64,000 nt of DNA. Origin: Microcella pacifica. GTDB taxonomy: Bacteria; Actinomycetota; Actinomycetes; Actinomycetales; Microbacteriaceae. The DNA is taken from positions 1 to 64,000 of the forward strand of contig NZ_VIKT02000002.1 in NCBI RefSeq assembly GCF_009371975.2, in the 5' to 3' direction. Position numbers and translations under genes: made by a program. The notes beneath the pieces are model-generated. The model was not told the DNA's origin. It searched no databases and saw nothing but the letters and a program-made list of their open reading frames with translations. The first letter of the stretch is position 1; each line of letters starts with the position of its first letter. Shown here piece after piece: positions 25,080-33,830 of this stretch.

Positions 25080-25304
25080 CTACTTCGAGCTGGAGGAGTC
25101 GGAACCCTCGCCCGAGGCCGTCGAGCTGCTGTCGCCGCTCGACTCGGCAGGAGCATCCCCGTCCTTGTTCTTGATCTCCTTCTTGAAGATCGTCATCGAC
25201 TGGCCGAGGCTGCGGGCGAGCTGGGGAAGCTTGGGCGCGGCGAAGAGCAGGATGACCACGAGAAGGAGGATGAGGCCTGTCCAGCCTCCGAGATTTGCCG
25301 GCAT
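25080..25304 (-). CDS. tatA: Sec-independent protein translocase TatA
   Basis: The product is 74 residues. It has a short external N-terminus, one membrane helix (GLILLLVVILLFAAPKLPQL), an amphipathic helix (RSLGQSMTIFKKEIKN) and an acidic Ser-rich tail. This is the standard TatA layout, and the APKLPQLARSLG hinge is diagnostic. No tatB gene is adjacent, so TatA may serve both roles as in many Gram-positives, or TatB is encoded elsewhere. It lies between pafC and tatC on one strand. Confidence 0.95.
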   Translation of the reverse strand: MPANLGGWTGLILLLVVILLFAAPKLPQLARSLGQSMTIFKKEIKNKDGDAPAESSGDSSSTASGEGSDSSSSK

Positions 25305-25345
25305 GTGCTCTGATCCTTTTGCTCGAGACGCGGTGTGGGTCGAGT

Positions 25346-26323
25346 CTAGACGCTTTCCTTCGTGAGAGCCGTGCGTGCCCACGCCGCGACGGCTGCGCGC
25401 GCCTCGGGCGGAGCCGCGATCTCGATCGCGCCGGGGGCGCTGCTCACGAGACGCCCGAGCACGCCGTCGTGGCCGACCATGAGGGTGAGAGTCGCCGTGC
25501 CGTTCTCGGCGTCGACGCTCAGCTCGTCGTCGGGGCCGCGGTAGTCGGCGACGAGCGGCAGCGCGGAGACCGGCAGCCGCAGCGTGACGCGCTGATCGTC
25601 CGGCGCCGGGCGGAACAGCTGCTCGGGGTCGACGCTCACGGCCTCGTGCTCGGCGGCGGGACCCACGAGCTCCGCGTCCGCGATGCGATCGAGCCGGAAG
25701 GTGCGCTCGGAATCGCGCAGGAGGCACCACGCCCGCAGGTACCAGACGTCGTCGAGGCCGTCGAGCCGAATCGGATCGACCTCGCGCGAGTGCCGCTCCC
25801 CTCGCGTCGACACGTAGTCGAGCCGCACGCGCAGCCGCTCGTCGAGGGCGCGCGTCAGCAGAGCGCGCAGGTCGTCGGGAGCCGACGGCGCGACGGCGAC
25901 GGGCGAGATGGACTCGGAGGCCCCCCTGCCCAGCAGCTCCATGAGCTCGACGGCGTCGGTGCGCGCCGCGAAGCTCGGGCTCGCCGCGAGCACCTGCAGG
26001 CCCGCGAGCAGCGCCGCGGCCTCGCGGGACGACAGGCGCGGAATCTCATCGACGGGCGCGCGGATGATCGTGATGACATCGCGTTCCTCGTAGGCCGTCC
26101 AGTCGATGTCGAAGAGGTCGGCGTGCGAGTAGGCGCCGTCGTCGCCCGGCAGGCCGCTCGTCGTGATCAGCGAGACCGCGTCGCGCACGCGCTGCGGCGG
26201 CACGCCGAAGTGCGCGGCGGCCTCGTCGACACTCACGCGCACCTGGTCGATCAGGTACGGCACGAGAGCGAGGAGGAAGGTGAGCTTGTCGCCCGCCTTC
26301 GGGGCAGGAGCGCGCTTAGCCAT
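25346..26323 (-). CDS. pafC: WYL-domain transcriptional regulator PafC
   Basis: The product is 325 residues. An N-terminal winged helix (KLTFLLALVPYLIDQVRVSV, AAAHFGVPPQRVRDAV) precedes a central helical part and the WYL domain (LRVRLDYVSTRGERHSREVD, IRLDGLDDVWYLRAWCLLRD), then the WCX end. PafB and PafC act together as the LexA-independent DNA-damage regulator of actinobacteria. The ATG at 26323 overlaps pafB by 8 bp. Despite the name, they are not proteasome subunits. Confidence 0.92.
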   Translation of the reverse strand: MAKRAPAPKAGDKLTFLLALVPYLIDQVRVSVDEAAAHFGVPPQRVRDAVSLITTSGLPGDDGAYSHADLFDIDWTAYEERDVITIIRAPVDEIPRLSSREAAALLAGLQVLAASPSFAARTDAVELMELLGRGASESISPVAVAPSAPDDLRALLTRALDERLRVRLDYVSTRGERHSREVDPIRLDGLDDVWYLRAWCLLRDSERTFRLDRIADAELVGPAAEHEAVSVDPEQLFRPAPDDQRVTLRLPVSALPLVADYRGPDDELSVDAENGTATLTLMVGHDGVLGRLVSSAPGAIEIAAPPEARAAVAAWARTALTKESV

Positions 26324-27293
26324 GACGCTCCAGGATCGCCTGCCAGCGCGCGTCCACCGCGTCGCGCAAGGACGCAGGCTCCACGACCACGACGTCGGCG
26401 CCGAAGGCGGTGAGCTCGTCGGCGAGGATGTCGAGGTCGGTCGTGCGGATCTCGAGGGATTCCCCGAGCACGCGGGTCTCGGCGCGGTTGCGCAGCACGA
26501 CGTCGGCCTCGCTGCCGGGGCGGGGTCGCACGACCGCGACCGTCCGCTGCCAGATCTCGCGCAGCTCGGCGAGGGCTCGAGCCGGCTCATCGGCGGCGGG
26601 ACGCCGGGTCGCGGCGCCCGCGACCGAGACCTGGCCGACGATGCGGCGCAGAAGGAACGTGCGCGGAGCATCCGCGGCATCGTCGTGGGCCTGCAGGTGC
26701 CAGCGGCCCTCGTGATGCACGAGGGCGAGCGGTGAGACGCGGCGAAGCTCCGGTGCCGTGCGACCCGGCTTGAGGTACCGGAAGGTGACCTGCTGGCCGC
26801 GATCGATCGCGAGGGTGAGCGGCTCGTGCGCGGCATCCCGCGTGCGGATCGTCGGCGCCATGCCGATGATGGCGTCGTCGAGCGCGAGACCGAGCGAGCG
26901 CAGCTTCGTCAGCGCCCGACGCGAGTCCTGCGAGAGGGAGCCCTCGCGCCACACCTGCGCGGCGAGACCGAGGAGCGCGTACTGGTCGGGCGTGAAGCGC
27001 ACCTCGTCGGGCAGCTGGTAGCGGTCGGCGGGAATGCGGTAGCGCTGGAACTTCGTGTCGTTCTCCGCGCCCTGCGCATCGAAGGTCTCCAGGGGCACGC
27101 CGAGGTCGCGCAGCTCCTCCTTGTCGCGCTCGAACTGGCGCTCGAGACTGCCGCGATCGCGGTCGGTCGCGTAGCGCGCCGCGTAGCCCGTGACGGTGGA
27201 GAGGATCTCGTGCTTCGTGAGGCCGTGCTCCGTCGCGAGGAGCGCCAGCACGAGGCTGAAGAGGCGCTCTTCGACGGGGATCGTGCGGGCCAC
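26316..27293 (-). CDS. pafB: WYL-domain transcriptional regulator PafB
   Basis: The product is 325 residues, GTG start. The winged helix is LFSLVLALLATEHGLTKHEI then STVTGYAARY and FERDKEELRDLGVPLE. The WYL region is PLTLAIDRGQQVTFRYLKPG to LALVHHEGRWHLQAHDD. Together with PafC it activates most DNA-repair genes in mycobacteria, including many without SOS boxes. It may therefore complement the LexA-controlled mutasome seen at 35.6 kb. Confidence 0.92.
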   Translation of the reverse strand: MARTIPVEERLFSLVLALLATEHGLTKHEILSTVTGYAARYATDRDRGSLERQFERDKEELRDLGVPLETFDAQGAENDTKFQRYRIPADRYQLPDEVRFTPDQYALLGLAAQVWREGSLSQDSRRALTKLRSLGLALDDAIIGMAPTIRTRDAAHEPLTLAIDRGQQVTFRYLKPGRTAPELRRVSPLALVHHEGRWHLQAHDDAADAPRTFLLRRIVGQVSVAGAATRRPAADEPARALAELREIWQRTVAVVRPRPGSEADVVLRNRAETRVLGESLEIRTTDLDILADELTAFGADVVVVEPASLRDAVDARWQAILERHG

Positions 27294-27316
27294 GAGAACT
27301 CCGGGGCTTTCCGCGG

Positions 27317-28294
27317 TCAGCCTTCGAGGCCGAGGATGTCGACGACGAACACCATCGTCGAGCCCTCGGGCACGCTCGCGGGCGCCTGACCGGCCGGGTA
27401 GCCCAGCTCGGGCGGAATCACGACGATGACCTGCGACCCGACCGTCTGGCCGATGAGGCCCTCGGCGAGACCCGGCACGACGCCCGTGGGGTCATCCTCG
27501 AAGCTCGCCGCCGTGAACGTCGACGGCACCTCGCGCTCCCAGCTGGAGTCGAACACGCGCTCCGTGTTCCACAGCACACCCGTGTAGTGGAGCACGACCG
27601 CATCACCTTCCGCGACCTCGGCGCCCTGGCCGAGCACGAGCGTGTGCACGATGAGATCCGACGGGGGTTCCTCATTGGGGATCGTGATGCCCGGCACGCC
27701 CTCGGGCGTCGTGACGACGGCGGGAACGCCCTCGCTGCCCAGCTGCGGGATGCCGGTGGCCTTGCCGAGGTACGCGGCCTCGACGTCGATGACCATGACG
27801 ATCGCATCGTCGTCGGCCAGACCCAGGCCTGGGTCGAGCTGGCCCTCGCCGAACACGTCGGCGATCGTGCCGGTCGCGGCGATGCGCGAACCGACCTCGG
27901 CGCACTGCACGACGCTCGCGAGGATGTCGGTGTCAGCGCCCGCGGTGCGCCGCACGGGCGCGGCGTCCGGGTCGTAGGAGGTCTGGGTGATGAGCTCGCC
28001 ATCGGCGCCGTTGAAGAGGCTCACCTGAAAGTCGACGACCTGGCCGGGGCCCGCGACCGCGCCCTCCCCGTCGCCGCTCTCGATGACCGCCTGCACGGCG
28101 CTCTCGGCACGCAGCGGAGTGGGGAAGGTCACCTCGGGAGGAGTGCCGATCGCACCCGTGGCCTGCACGTAGGAGGCGGGCTCGCCGGCGGGGACGAGCG
28201 GCGTGCAGGACTGCGCCACGCCCGGCGTGGTGCACGCGGCGAGCGAGCCGACCAGTGCGGTGGTCAGGATGAGCGCGGGTGCCAGGGAGCGCAC
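27317..28294 (-). CDS. FKBP-type peptidyl-prolyl isomerase lipoprotein
   Basis: The product is 325 residues from a GTG at 28294 behind AGAGG. A lipobox LAAC at residues 18-21, after a hydrophobic signal (ALILTTALVGS), marks a lipoprotein to be processed by Lsp and Lnt. A degenerate first FKBP-like half spans about 60-165. A clear C-terminal FKBP domain follows: DAVVLHYTGVLWNTERVFDS, FEDDPTGVVPGLAEGLIG and VVIPPELGYPAG. It folds secreted proteins at the outer membrane face. Confidence 0.92.
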   Translation of the reverse strand: MRSLAPALILTTALVGSLAACTTPGVAQSCTPLVPAGEPASYVQATGAIGTPPEVTFPTPLRAESAVQAVIESGDGEGAVAGPGQVVDFQVSLFNGADGELITQTSYDPDAAPVRRTAGADTDILASVVQCAEVGSRIAATGTIADVFGEGQLDPGLGLADDDAIVMVIDVEAAYLGKATGIPQLGSEGVPAVVTTPEGVPGITIPNEEPPSDLIVHTLVLGQGAEVAEGDAVVLHYTGVLWNTERVFDSSWEREVPSTFTAASFEDDPTGVVPGLAEGLIGQTVGSQVIVVIPPELGYPAGQAPASVPEGSTMVFVVDILGLEG

Positions 28295-28329
28295 GGAACC
28301 TCTTTCGATCGGGCGAGCAGCGTCGAAGG

Positions 28330-29319
28330 TCACTCTATCGGCTGGCGTCGCGCCGATCGCTCGGCGAGGGACTGCGCTTCGCGGGCCGCCTTGCGCAGCT
28401 TCTTGTCGCTCGCCGTGCGGTCGCCGACGGCTCCCGGGGTCCACAGTTCCACGTCCTCGTCGGTGAATTCCGTCTTCGAGCCGCGCTTGGCCTTGATGAA
28501 GCGCTCGGTGCCGTCGGCGAGCCGTCGCGCCGTGATGAGGAACCCCGTGTGGGCGACCATGCGGTGGTCGGGACGCACCGAGAGCCCCTCCACGTGCCAG
28601 CCGCGCACCATCGTCTCGCTCGAGACGGGCTCGGTGAACGAGGCCGTGTTGCGGATCGCCTCGGCGACGCGCGAGAGCTGGGTCGCGGTCGCGATGTAGC
28701 ACAGCACCACTCCCCCGGGCGTGAGGGCGTTCGCGACCGCCTCGAGGCACTCCCAGGGAGCGAGCATGTCGAGCACGACGCGGTCGACGCTGCCCGCCTC
28801 GACGCGCTGCGGCAGAGCATCCGTCAGATCACCGAGCGTGATCGACCAGTTCTCGGGTTCTGCACCGAAGTAGGCGCTCACGTTGCCGCGGGCTATCTGC
28901 GCGAACTCCTCACGGCGCTCGAACGAGAGCAGCTCGCCGTGGTCGCCGATGGCGCGCAGCAGCCACATCGAGAGAGCGCCCGAGCCGACGCCCGCCTCCA
29001 CGACGCGCGCGCCGGGGAAGATGTCGGCGTGCCCGAGGATCTGCGCGGCGTCCTTCGGATAGATGATCGCGGCGCCGCGCGGCATCGACATGACGAAATC
29101 GGTGAGCAACGGGCGCAGTGCGAGGTAGGAGATGCCGCTCGAATTGTCGATGACGCTGCCGTCGGGCAGGCCGATGAGGTCGTCGTGCGCGATCGTTCCG
29201 CGGTGGCTGTGGAACACCTGACCGGGGATGAGCGTGATCGTGTTGAGGCGGCCCTTGGGGTCGGTGAGCTGCACCTGGTCACCCTCCACGAAGGGCCCGC
29301 TCTGGCGCCGCAGAGTCAC
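28330..29319 (-). CDS. trmI: tRNA (adenine-58-N1)-methyltransferase TrmI
   Basis: The product is 329 residues from a GTG at 29319 that overlaps the HAD stop (GTGA). An N-terminal small domain (GPFVEGDQVQLTDPKGRLNT, PGQVFHSHRGTIAHDDLIGL) precedes the Rossmann methyltransferase. Its marks are the AdoMet motif VVEAGVGSGALSMWLLRAIG, the strand YFGAEPENWSITLGDLTD and DRVVLDMLAPWECL. It makes m1A58 in tRNA. In many actinobacteria it stands next to the Pup/proteasome cluster, which is not present here. Confidence 0.94.
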   Translation of the reverse strand: MTLRRQSGPFVEGDQVQLTDPKGRLNTITLIPGQVFHSHRGTIAHDDLIGLPDGSVIDNSSGISYLALRPLLTDFVMSMPRGAAIIYPKDAAQILGHADIFPGARVVEAGVGSGALSMWLLRAIGDHGELLSFERREEFAQIARGNVSAYFGAEPENWSITLGDLTDALPQRVEAGSVDRVVLDMLAPWECLEAVANALTPGGVVLCYIATATQLSRVAEAIRNTASFTEPVSSETMVRGWHVEGLSVRPDHRMVAHTGFLITARRLADGTERFIKAKRGSKTEFTDEDVELWTPGAVGDRTASDKKLRKAAREAQSLAERSARRQPIE

Positions 29320-30005
29320 GACACGACCCCCGTCGCCCGGTGCTGATGCCGCGCGAGCGCGGCGGAGAGGTCGTCGATGCTGCGCCCGGCGAGGCTCGAC
29401 CACAGTTCGTGCGTCGGCCCCTCGTGCAGCGTCAGGTGCAGGGGAATGCCGATCGTCGCGGCCCCCGAGGAGACCGCCGAGACGAGGCCGAACTGCGAGT
29501 CCTCGAGCGCGACGCAGTCGGCGATGTCGACGCCGAGCAGCTCGGCAGCGCGCAGGTACGGCTCGGGGTGCGGCTTGGGGTTCGTCACGTCATCGCCCGC
29601 GACGACAGCATCGAACACGTCGTCGCCGATCGCGGTAGCGACCTGGAGCGCCATGCGCCGGATCGACATGGTCACGAGGGCGATCGGGATGCCCGCGGCC
29701 CGCAGCTGCTCGATGAGCTCTCGGGCGCCGGGCCGCCACGGCACCGCCTGCTCGATCTGCGCCATGACGCGATCGGTGAGCGCGTCGATGATCGCCTCTT
29801 CGGGCAGCGCGACGCCCGCTTGCTGCAGGATGCGCGCCGACTGCACGAGCCCGGAGCCGACGAGCTGCATGCCGTCCGCCTCGGTCCAGGTGCCGCCGTG
29901 CGAGGTCACGAGGTCGATCTCGGCGCGCATCCAGTACGGCTCGGTGTCGACGATCGTGCCGTCCATGTCCCAGAGCACGGCAGCGGGGCGGATCGGAGTG
30001 GTCAC
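29316..30005 (-). CDS. HAD-family phosphatase (beta-phosphoglucomutase-like)
   Basis: The product is 229 residues, GTG start at 30005. HAD motif I is AVLWDMDGTIVDTEPYW, motif II IALVTMS, motif III the lysine in DDVTNPKPHPEPYL, and motif IV ALEDSQFGLVSAVSSGA. A C1 cap of alpha-helical type lies between residues about 20 and 85. It dephosphorylates a small sugar or nucleotide phosphate, and specificity is not readable. It is coupled to trmI and divergent from the PAC2 gene. Confidence 0.9.
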   Translation of the reverse strand: MTTPIRPAAVLWDMDGTIVDTEPYWMRAEIDLVTSHGGTWTEADGMQLVGSGLVQSARILQQAGVALPEEAIIDALTDRVMAQIEQAVPWRPGARELIEQLRAAGIPIALVTMSIRRMALQVATAIGDDVFDAVVAGDDVTNPKPHPEPYLRAAELLGVDIADCVALEDSQFGLVSAVSSGAATIGIPLHLTLHEGPTHELWSSLAGRSIDDLSAALARHQHRATGVVS

Positions 30006-30083
30006 GACGGGCAAGTCTAGTTGCGTTCTATCCTGGGGCGACGCCCCGGTGAGGTTCCGGGATCCGGCGACGAGAGTGAGCGA

Positions 30084-31013
30084 GTGACCACGAGCGATCT
30101 GTTCCGCGGCGGCCGACTGCTGGTCGTCGCCTTCGAGGGCTGGAACGATGCGGGCGAGGCGGCGAGCGGCGCCGTGCGCTCGCTCAAGCAGGTGCTCGAT
30201 GTCATGCCCATCGCCGACATCGACCCCGAGGACTACTACGACTTTCAGCTCAACCGCCCCATGATCGAGCTCGACGAGGAGGGCAATCGGCGCCTGCAGT
30301 GGCCGAGCGTCACGCTCTTCGGGCCCGTGGGCGATGACGGGATGCCCCGCGAGCGTCCCAGCACCGACTCGCCTCTCGACGTGAGCGGCGACAATCACGA
30401 GAACATCTACCTGCTGCTGGGCACCGAGCCTTCCCGCGGGTGGAAGACCTTCGCGACGGAGACGATCGATCAAGCGCTCGCCGCCGACATCACGGGCATC
30501 ATCCTGCTCGGTGCGCTCCTCGCCGACGTGCCGCACACGCGGCCGATCGCCGTGCACGCCTCGAGCGAGAACCCCGATGTGCGCGACGAGCTCGGCCTCG
30601 AGCGCTCGACCTACGAGGGGCCGGTCGGCATCCTGAGCGTCATCGCCTCCGCTGCGGAGGAGGCGGGCATCCCCACCGTCTCGCTGTGGGCGTCTGTGCC
30701 GCACTACGTGCACAACGCGCCCTCCCCCAAGGCGACTCTCGCCCTGCTCGACCGGCTCGAGGAGCTCGTCGACGTCGTCATCCCGCGCGGCGACCTGCTC
30801 GACGAGTCGCGTGCGTGGGAGGAGGGCATCGACACTCTCGCGGGCGAGGACGACGAGATGACCGCCTACATCTCGCAGCTCGAGACGGCGCGCGACGCGG
30901 TCGAGGCGCCCGAGGCGAGCGGCGAGGCGATCGCGCAGGAGTTCGAGCGCTATCTGCGCAAGCGCCGCGACGACCCGCCGGCGGGCGGAGTCGCGGGAGA
31001 GAACCCGGTCTAG
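30084..31013 (+). CDS. PAC2-family protein
   Basis: The product is 309 residues. PAC2 (proteasome assembly chaperone 2-like) features are LLVVAFEGWNDAGEAASGAV, the acidic strand DPEDYYDFQLNRPMIELDEE, the GTEPSRGWKTF motif, LLGALLADVPHTRPIAVHAS and SLWASVPHYVHNAPSPKATL. The C-terminal 60 residues are charged and helical. The bacterial role is unclear. The family name comes from eukaryotes and does not show that a proteasome exists here. GTG start with GAGAGTGAG upstream. Confidence 0.88.
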   Translation: MTTSDLFRGGRLLVVAFEGWNDAGEAASGAVRSLKQVLDVMPIADIDPEDYYDFQLNRPMIELDEEGNRRLQWPSVTLFGPVGDDGMPRERPSTDSPLDVSGDNHENIYLLLGTEPSRGWKTFATETIDQALAADITGIILLGALLADVPHTRPIAVHASSENPDVRDELGLERSTYEGPVGILSVIASAAEEAGIPTVSLWASVPHYVHNAPSPKATLALLDRLEELVDVVIPRGDLLDESRAWEEGIDTLAGEDDEMTAYISQLETARDAVEAPEASGEAIAQEFERYLRKRRDDPPAGGVAGENPV

Positions 31014-31058
31014 GCGCTGCGCGCCCCGAGGGCGGGTGCGGAGCTCGGCGGGCGACTG

Positions 31059-31110
31059 CGCTCCGCGCGGCAGCTGTCTGCGACCGCTCCGCGCGGCAGC
31101 TGTCTGCGAC
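31059..31110. repeat. Perfect 26-bp tandem duplication
   Basis: The 26-bp unit CGCTCCGCGCGGCAGCTGTC then TGCGAC occurs at 31059-31084 and again, identical and without a gap, at 31085-31110. It lies about 45 bp after the PAC2 stop in a 377-bp stretch without a convincing gene. CGCTCCGCGCGG and CAGCTG give it local dyad symmetry. Perfect identity suggests a recent duplication. Confidence 0.85.
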
Positions 31111-31222
31111 ACCGACGCGTCCTTCGCCGCGCGGGCGCGTCGCCGACGATTCTGCGGCGTGTCGGGCGCTGCTGTCGGTGCAGCGGACACCACGCCGCGC
31201 GAGCAAGTTCGCCGCGCGCCGC

Positions 31223-31319
31223 CTCCACAACTCAGGAGTCGCGTGCTCGAGGCCCGCGCGACACGCCGGTGGAGCATCCAGGCACCGCGATGAAGATCGC
31301 ATTCTCCTGAATTGTGGAG
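31223..31319. repeat. 97-bp element with 16-bp inverted ends, in the PAC2-uppP gap
   Basis: CTCCACAACTCAGGAG (31223-31238) and CTCCTGAATTGTGGAG (31304-31319) are inverted repeats with one mismatch, bounding a 65-bp loop. No gene is seen inside or elsewhere in 31014-31390. It may be a short non-autonomous repeat (REP or MITE-like) or the stem of a long terminator for the convergent PAC2 and uppP genes. The spacing of the arms favours a repeat element over a simple terminator. Confidence 0.55.
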
Positions 31320-31390
31320 ACGGGCACGGGATGCTCGGGGCCGCGCTCGCGCAGCCAACCGCCGAGCGACCAGGGGTTGGTGCGCCCCGG

Positions 31391-32227
31391 TCAGAGGGGG
31401 TCGATGACTCCCGTGGCGAGCAGCACGAGCAGCGTGCCGCCGAGCAGGAGCCGGTAGATCACGAAGGGCAGGAAAGAGCGCTTCGAGATGTAGGCCATGA
31501 GCCCGGCGATGACCGCGAGCCCGACGCCGAAGGCGACGACCGTGGCCGCGGCGATCTCGAGATAGCTGAACGGGCTCGAGCCGGGCTCTCGGATGGCCGT
31601 GAGCAGTTCGTAGAAACCGCTGCCGAAAACCGCGGGCACGGCGAGCAGGAAGGCGTAGCGCGCCGCCGCCGGGCGGGTGTAGCCGAGAGCGAGACCCATC
31701 GACGTCGTGGCACCCGACCGTGAGACTCCGGGGATGAGCGCGAGGGTCTGCGCGGCACCGTAGGCGAGACCGTGCGGGTAGGTCAGCTGCGTGAGCTCAC
31801 GATCGCGGCGACCGAGCCAGTCGGCGATGCCGAGCAGGATGCCGAAGACGATGAGCACGATGGCGACGAGCCACAGAGAGCGGAACGCGGAGCGGATGTA
31901 CTCCTGGGCGAGGAAGCCGATGATGACGATCGGCAGAGTGCCGATGATGATGAGCCAGCCCATGCGCACGTCCGGGTCATTCGCGGGAAGGCCGCGGCGC
32001 GTGACGTGCCGGAACCACGCGCCGATGATGCGCGTGATGTCCTTCCAGAAGTAGACGAGGACGGCGGCCTCCGTGCCGATCTGCGTGATGGCGGTGAACG
32101 TGGCACCGGGGTCGGTGGCGCTCGGCAGCACCTCCCCCGCGATGCGCAGGTGCGCGCTCGACGAGATCGGCAGGAACTCGGTGAGGCCCTGGATGAGCCC
32201 GAGGATGAGGGCTTCGAGGAGTGACAC
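31391..32227 (-). CDS. uppP: Undecaprenyl-diphosphatase UppP
   Basis: The product is 278 residues with about eight membrane helices. The two family motifs are present: GLIQGLTEFLPISSSAHLRI near the N-terminus and PGVSRSGATTSMGLALG near residue 165-185, which form the active site. It recycles undecaprenyl diphosphate to the monophosphate carrier for peptidoglycan synthesis and gives bacitracin tolerance. GTG start. It lies 8 bp after the M20 peptidase gene on the same strand and is probably co-transcribed with it. Confidence 0.95.
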   Translation of the reverse strand: MSLLEALILGLIQGLTEFLPISSSAHLRIAGEVLPSATDPGATFTAITQIGTEAAVLVYFWKDITRIIGAWFRHVTRRGLPANDPDVRMGWLIIIGTLPIVIIGFLAQEYIRSAFRSLWLVAIVLIVFGILLGIADWLGRRDRELTQLTYPHGLAYGAAQTLALIPGVSRSGATTSMGLALGYTRPAAARYAFLLAVPAVFGSGFYELLTAIREPGSSPFSYLEIAAATVVAFGVGLAVIAGLMAYISKRSFLPFVIYRLLLGGTLLVLLATGVIDPL

Positions 32228-32235
32228 GCGGCGGC

Positions 32236-33561
32236 TCAGTAGGTCGTGAGCAGGTCGGTGAGCGCGCGGTGCCCGAAGCTCAGCGCCTCGAGCGGCACGC
32301 GCTCGTCGACGCCGTGGAACATCGCGGGGAAGTCGAGCTCGGGCGTAAGGCGCAAGGGTGCGAAACCGTAACCCGCGATGCCGAGGAGGCTCAGCGCCTT
32401 GTTGTCGGTGCCTCCGCTCATGAGGTACGGCAGAACCTCCGCTCCCGGGTCGTGCCGGTTCAGAGTGCTGACCATCGCGTCGACGAGATGCCCGGAGAAC
32501 GGGTTCTCGAGCCCGAGGTCGCGGTGCATGACCTCGATCTCGATGTCGTCGCCGACGAGCTGCTGCACCTCGGCGAGGATCGCATCCTCCTCCCCCGGCA
32601 TCATGCGCAGGTCGATGAGCGCCTCTGCCTGGTCGGGGATCACGTTGTGCTTGTACCCCCCGCTCAGCAGCGTGGGGTTGCTCGTCGTGCGCACCGTCGC
32701 CGTGAGGAAGCCCGCCGCCGTGCCGGTGCGGAGCATGACTTCGTCAGGGCCGAGCTTCTCGACATCGACGTCGAGGATGCGACCGAGCTCGCCCAGGAGG
32801 AGTTCGGTCGTCGCCGTGAGGTGCAGCGGCCATTCGCGACGGCCGAGCGTCACGACAGCCTCGGCAAGCTTCGTCACAGCGTTGTCGTGGATGACGCGCG
32901 AGCCGTGCGCGGCCGTGCCGCGGCTGATCAGCTTGATCCACACGAGAGCCTTCTCGCCGGTCTGCAGCAGATAGGCGCGCGTGCCGCCGATCTGCACCGA
33001 GTACCCGCCGACCTCGCTGATGGCCTCGGTCGCGCCGGCGAAGACCTCGGGGCGATTCTTCACGATGTGGTGGGAGCCGTAGGCGCCGCCGTTCTCCTCA
33101 TCGGCGAAGAAGGCGATCGTCAGATCACGGTTGGGCTGCCCGCCGTCGCGCAGGATCTCGTCGAGTGCGGTGAGGATCATGGCGTCCATGTTCTTCATGT
33201 CGACCGCTCCACGACCCCACAGCATGCCGTCGCGAATCTCGCCGGCGAAGGGATCGACCGACCAGTTCACCGGGTCGGCTGGCACGACATCGAGGTGACC
33301 GTGAACGACGAGTCCGGGGCGCTCGCCGCGCCGCGTGTCGACCTCGTTCTCGTAGCGGCCCTCGACGTGGGTGATCACGCTCGTGCGGCTCGTGGCGGAG
33401 TCGATGTACTCCGTCTGCAACCCGAGCCCTTCGAGGATCGCGCCGACGTATTCGGCTGCCTCGGTCTCGCCCTTGCTGCGCCCTTCGCCGTAGTTCGTCG
33501 TGTCGAAGCGAATCAGATCGCGGGCGATGCGCGCCGTGTCATCGAGGTGCTCTGAGGCCAT
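32236..33561 (-). CDS. M20-family metallopeptidase
   Basis: The product is 441 residues from the ATG at 33561. Metal-site motifs are VVHGHLDVVPADPVNW (His/Asp), LWGRGAVDMKNMDAMIL (bridging Asp), ADEENGGAYGSHH (catalytic Glu and metal Glu) and a late His in SGGTDNKALSLLG to MFHGVDERVPLEAL. The central lid domain is present. Such enzymes are di-zinc dipeptidases or N-acyl amino-acid deacylases, and the substrate is not readable. Confidence 0.92.
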   Translation of the reverse strand: MASEHLDDTARIARDLIRFDTTNYGEGRSKGETEAAEYVGAILEGLGLQTEYIDSATSRTSVITHVEGRYENEVDTRRGERPGLVVHGHLDVVPADPVNWSVDPFAGEIRDGMLWGRGAVDMKNMDAMILTALDEILRDGGQPNRDLTIAFFADEENGGAYGSHHIVKNRPEVFAGATEAISEVGGYSVQIGGTRAYLLQTGEKALVWIKLISRGTAAHGSRVIHDNAVTKLAEAVVTLGRREWPLHLTATTELLLGELGRILDVDVEKLGPDEVMLRTGTAAGFLTATVRTTSNPTLLSGGYKHNVIPDQAEALIDLRMMPGEEDAILAEVQQLVGDDIEIEVMHRDLGLENPFSGHLVDAMVSTLNRHDPGAEVLPYLMSGGTDNKALSLLGIAGYGFAPLRLTPELDFPAMFHGVDERVPLEALSFGHRALTDLLTTY

Positions 33562-33653
33562 GGCGACCACGCTACCTGGCGTGCTGGTGAGAGCACATTC
33601 CGTGCTAATGTCATACCTCGGTCGAGCCGCCTCGTGCGGTGCGACCACGACCA

Positions 33654-33738
33654 GCGCGGGTGGCGGAAATGGCAGACGCGCTAGCTTGAGGTGCTAGTGC
33701 CCGGATAGGGCGTGGGGGTTCAAGTCCCCCCTCGCGCA
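33654..33738 (+). tRNA. tRNA-Leu (anticodon GAG)
   Basis: The acceptor stem GCGCGGG (33654-33660) pairs with CTCGCGC (33731-33737), with one G-U pair and discriminator A at 33738. The anticodon arm is CTAGC-TTGAGGT-GCTAG, giving anticodon GAG. A long variable arm (TGCCCGGATAGGGCG region), as needed for leucine, precedes the T-arm GGGGGTTCAAGTCCCCC. CCA is not encoded. There is no sign of an integrated element at its 3' end. Confidence 0.95.
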
Positions 33739-33795
33739 CGGTTCACCCCGTGTGTGAACAACGAACTGGTTGAGACAGTGCGGTAGAGATACCGT

Positions 33796-33829
33796 GAACG
33801 GCCCCGAGGCGACGCGCCCGGGGCCGTTC
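33796..33829. terminator. Hairpin terminator between tRNA-Leu and the DUF2834 gene
   Basis: GAACGGCCCCG (33796-33806) pairs fully with CGGGGCCGTTC (33819-33829) across a 12-nt loop. It sits 58 bp after the tRNA and adjoins the stop of the convergent minus-strand gene at 33831, so it can serve both. The right arm is followed by a short T-containing tract (GTCATTCC). Confidence 0.7.
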
Positions 33830-33830
33830 G

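Noticed and set aside
30084-31013. PAC2 gene as evidence for a proteasome
   Set aside because: The family is widespread in bacteria without proteasomes, and no proteasome gene is in the window.
33654-33738. tRNA-Leu as integration site of the accessory region
   Set aside because: No partial copy of its 3' end was seen near the array, and the array lies more than 20 kb away across core genes.
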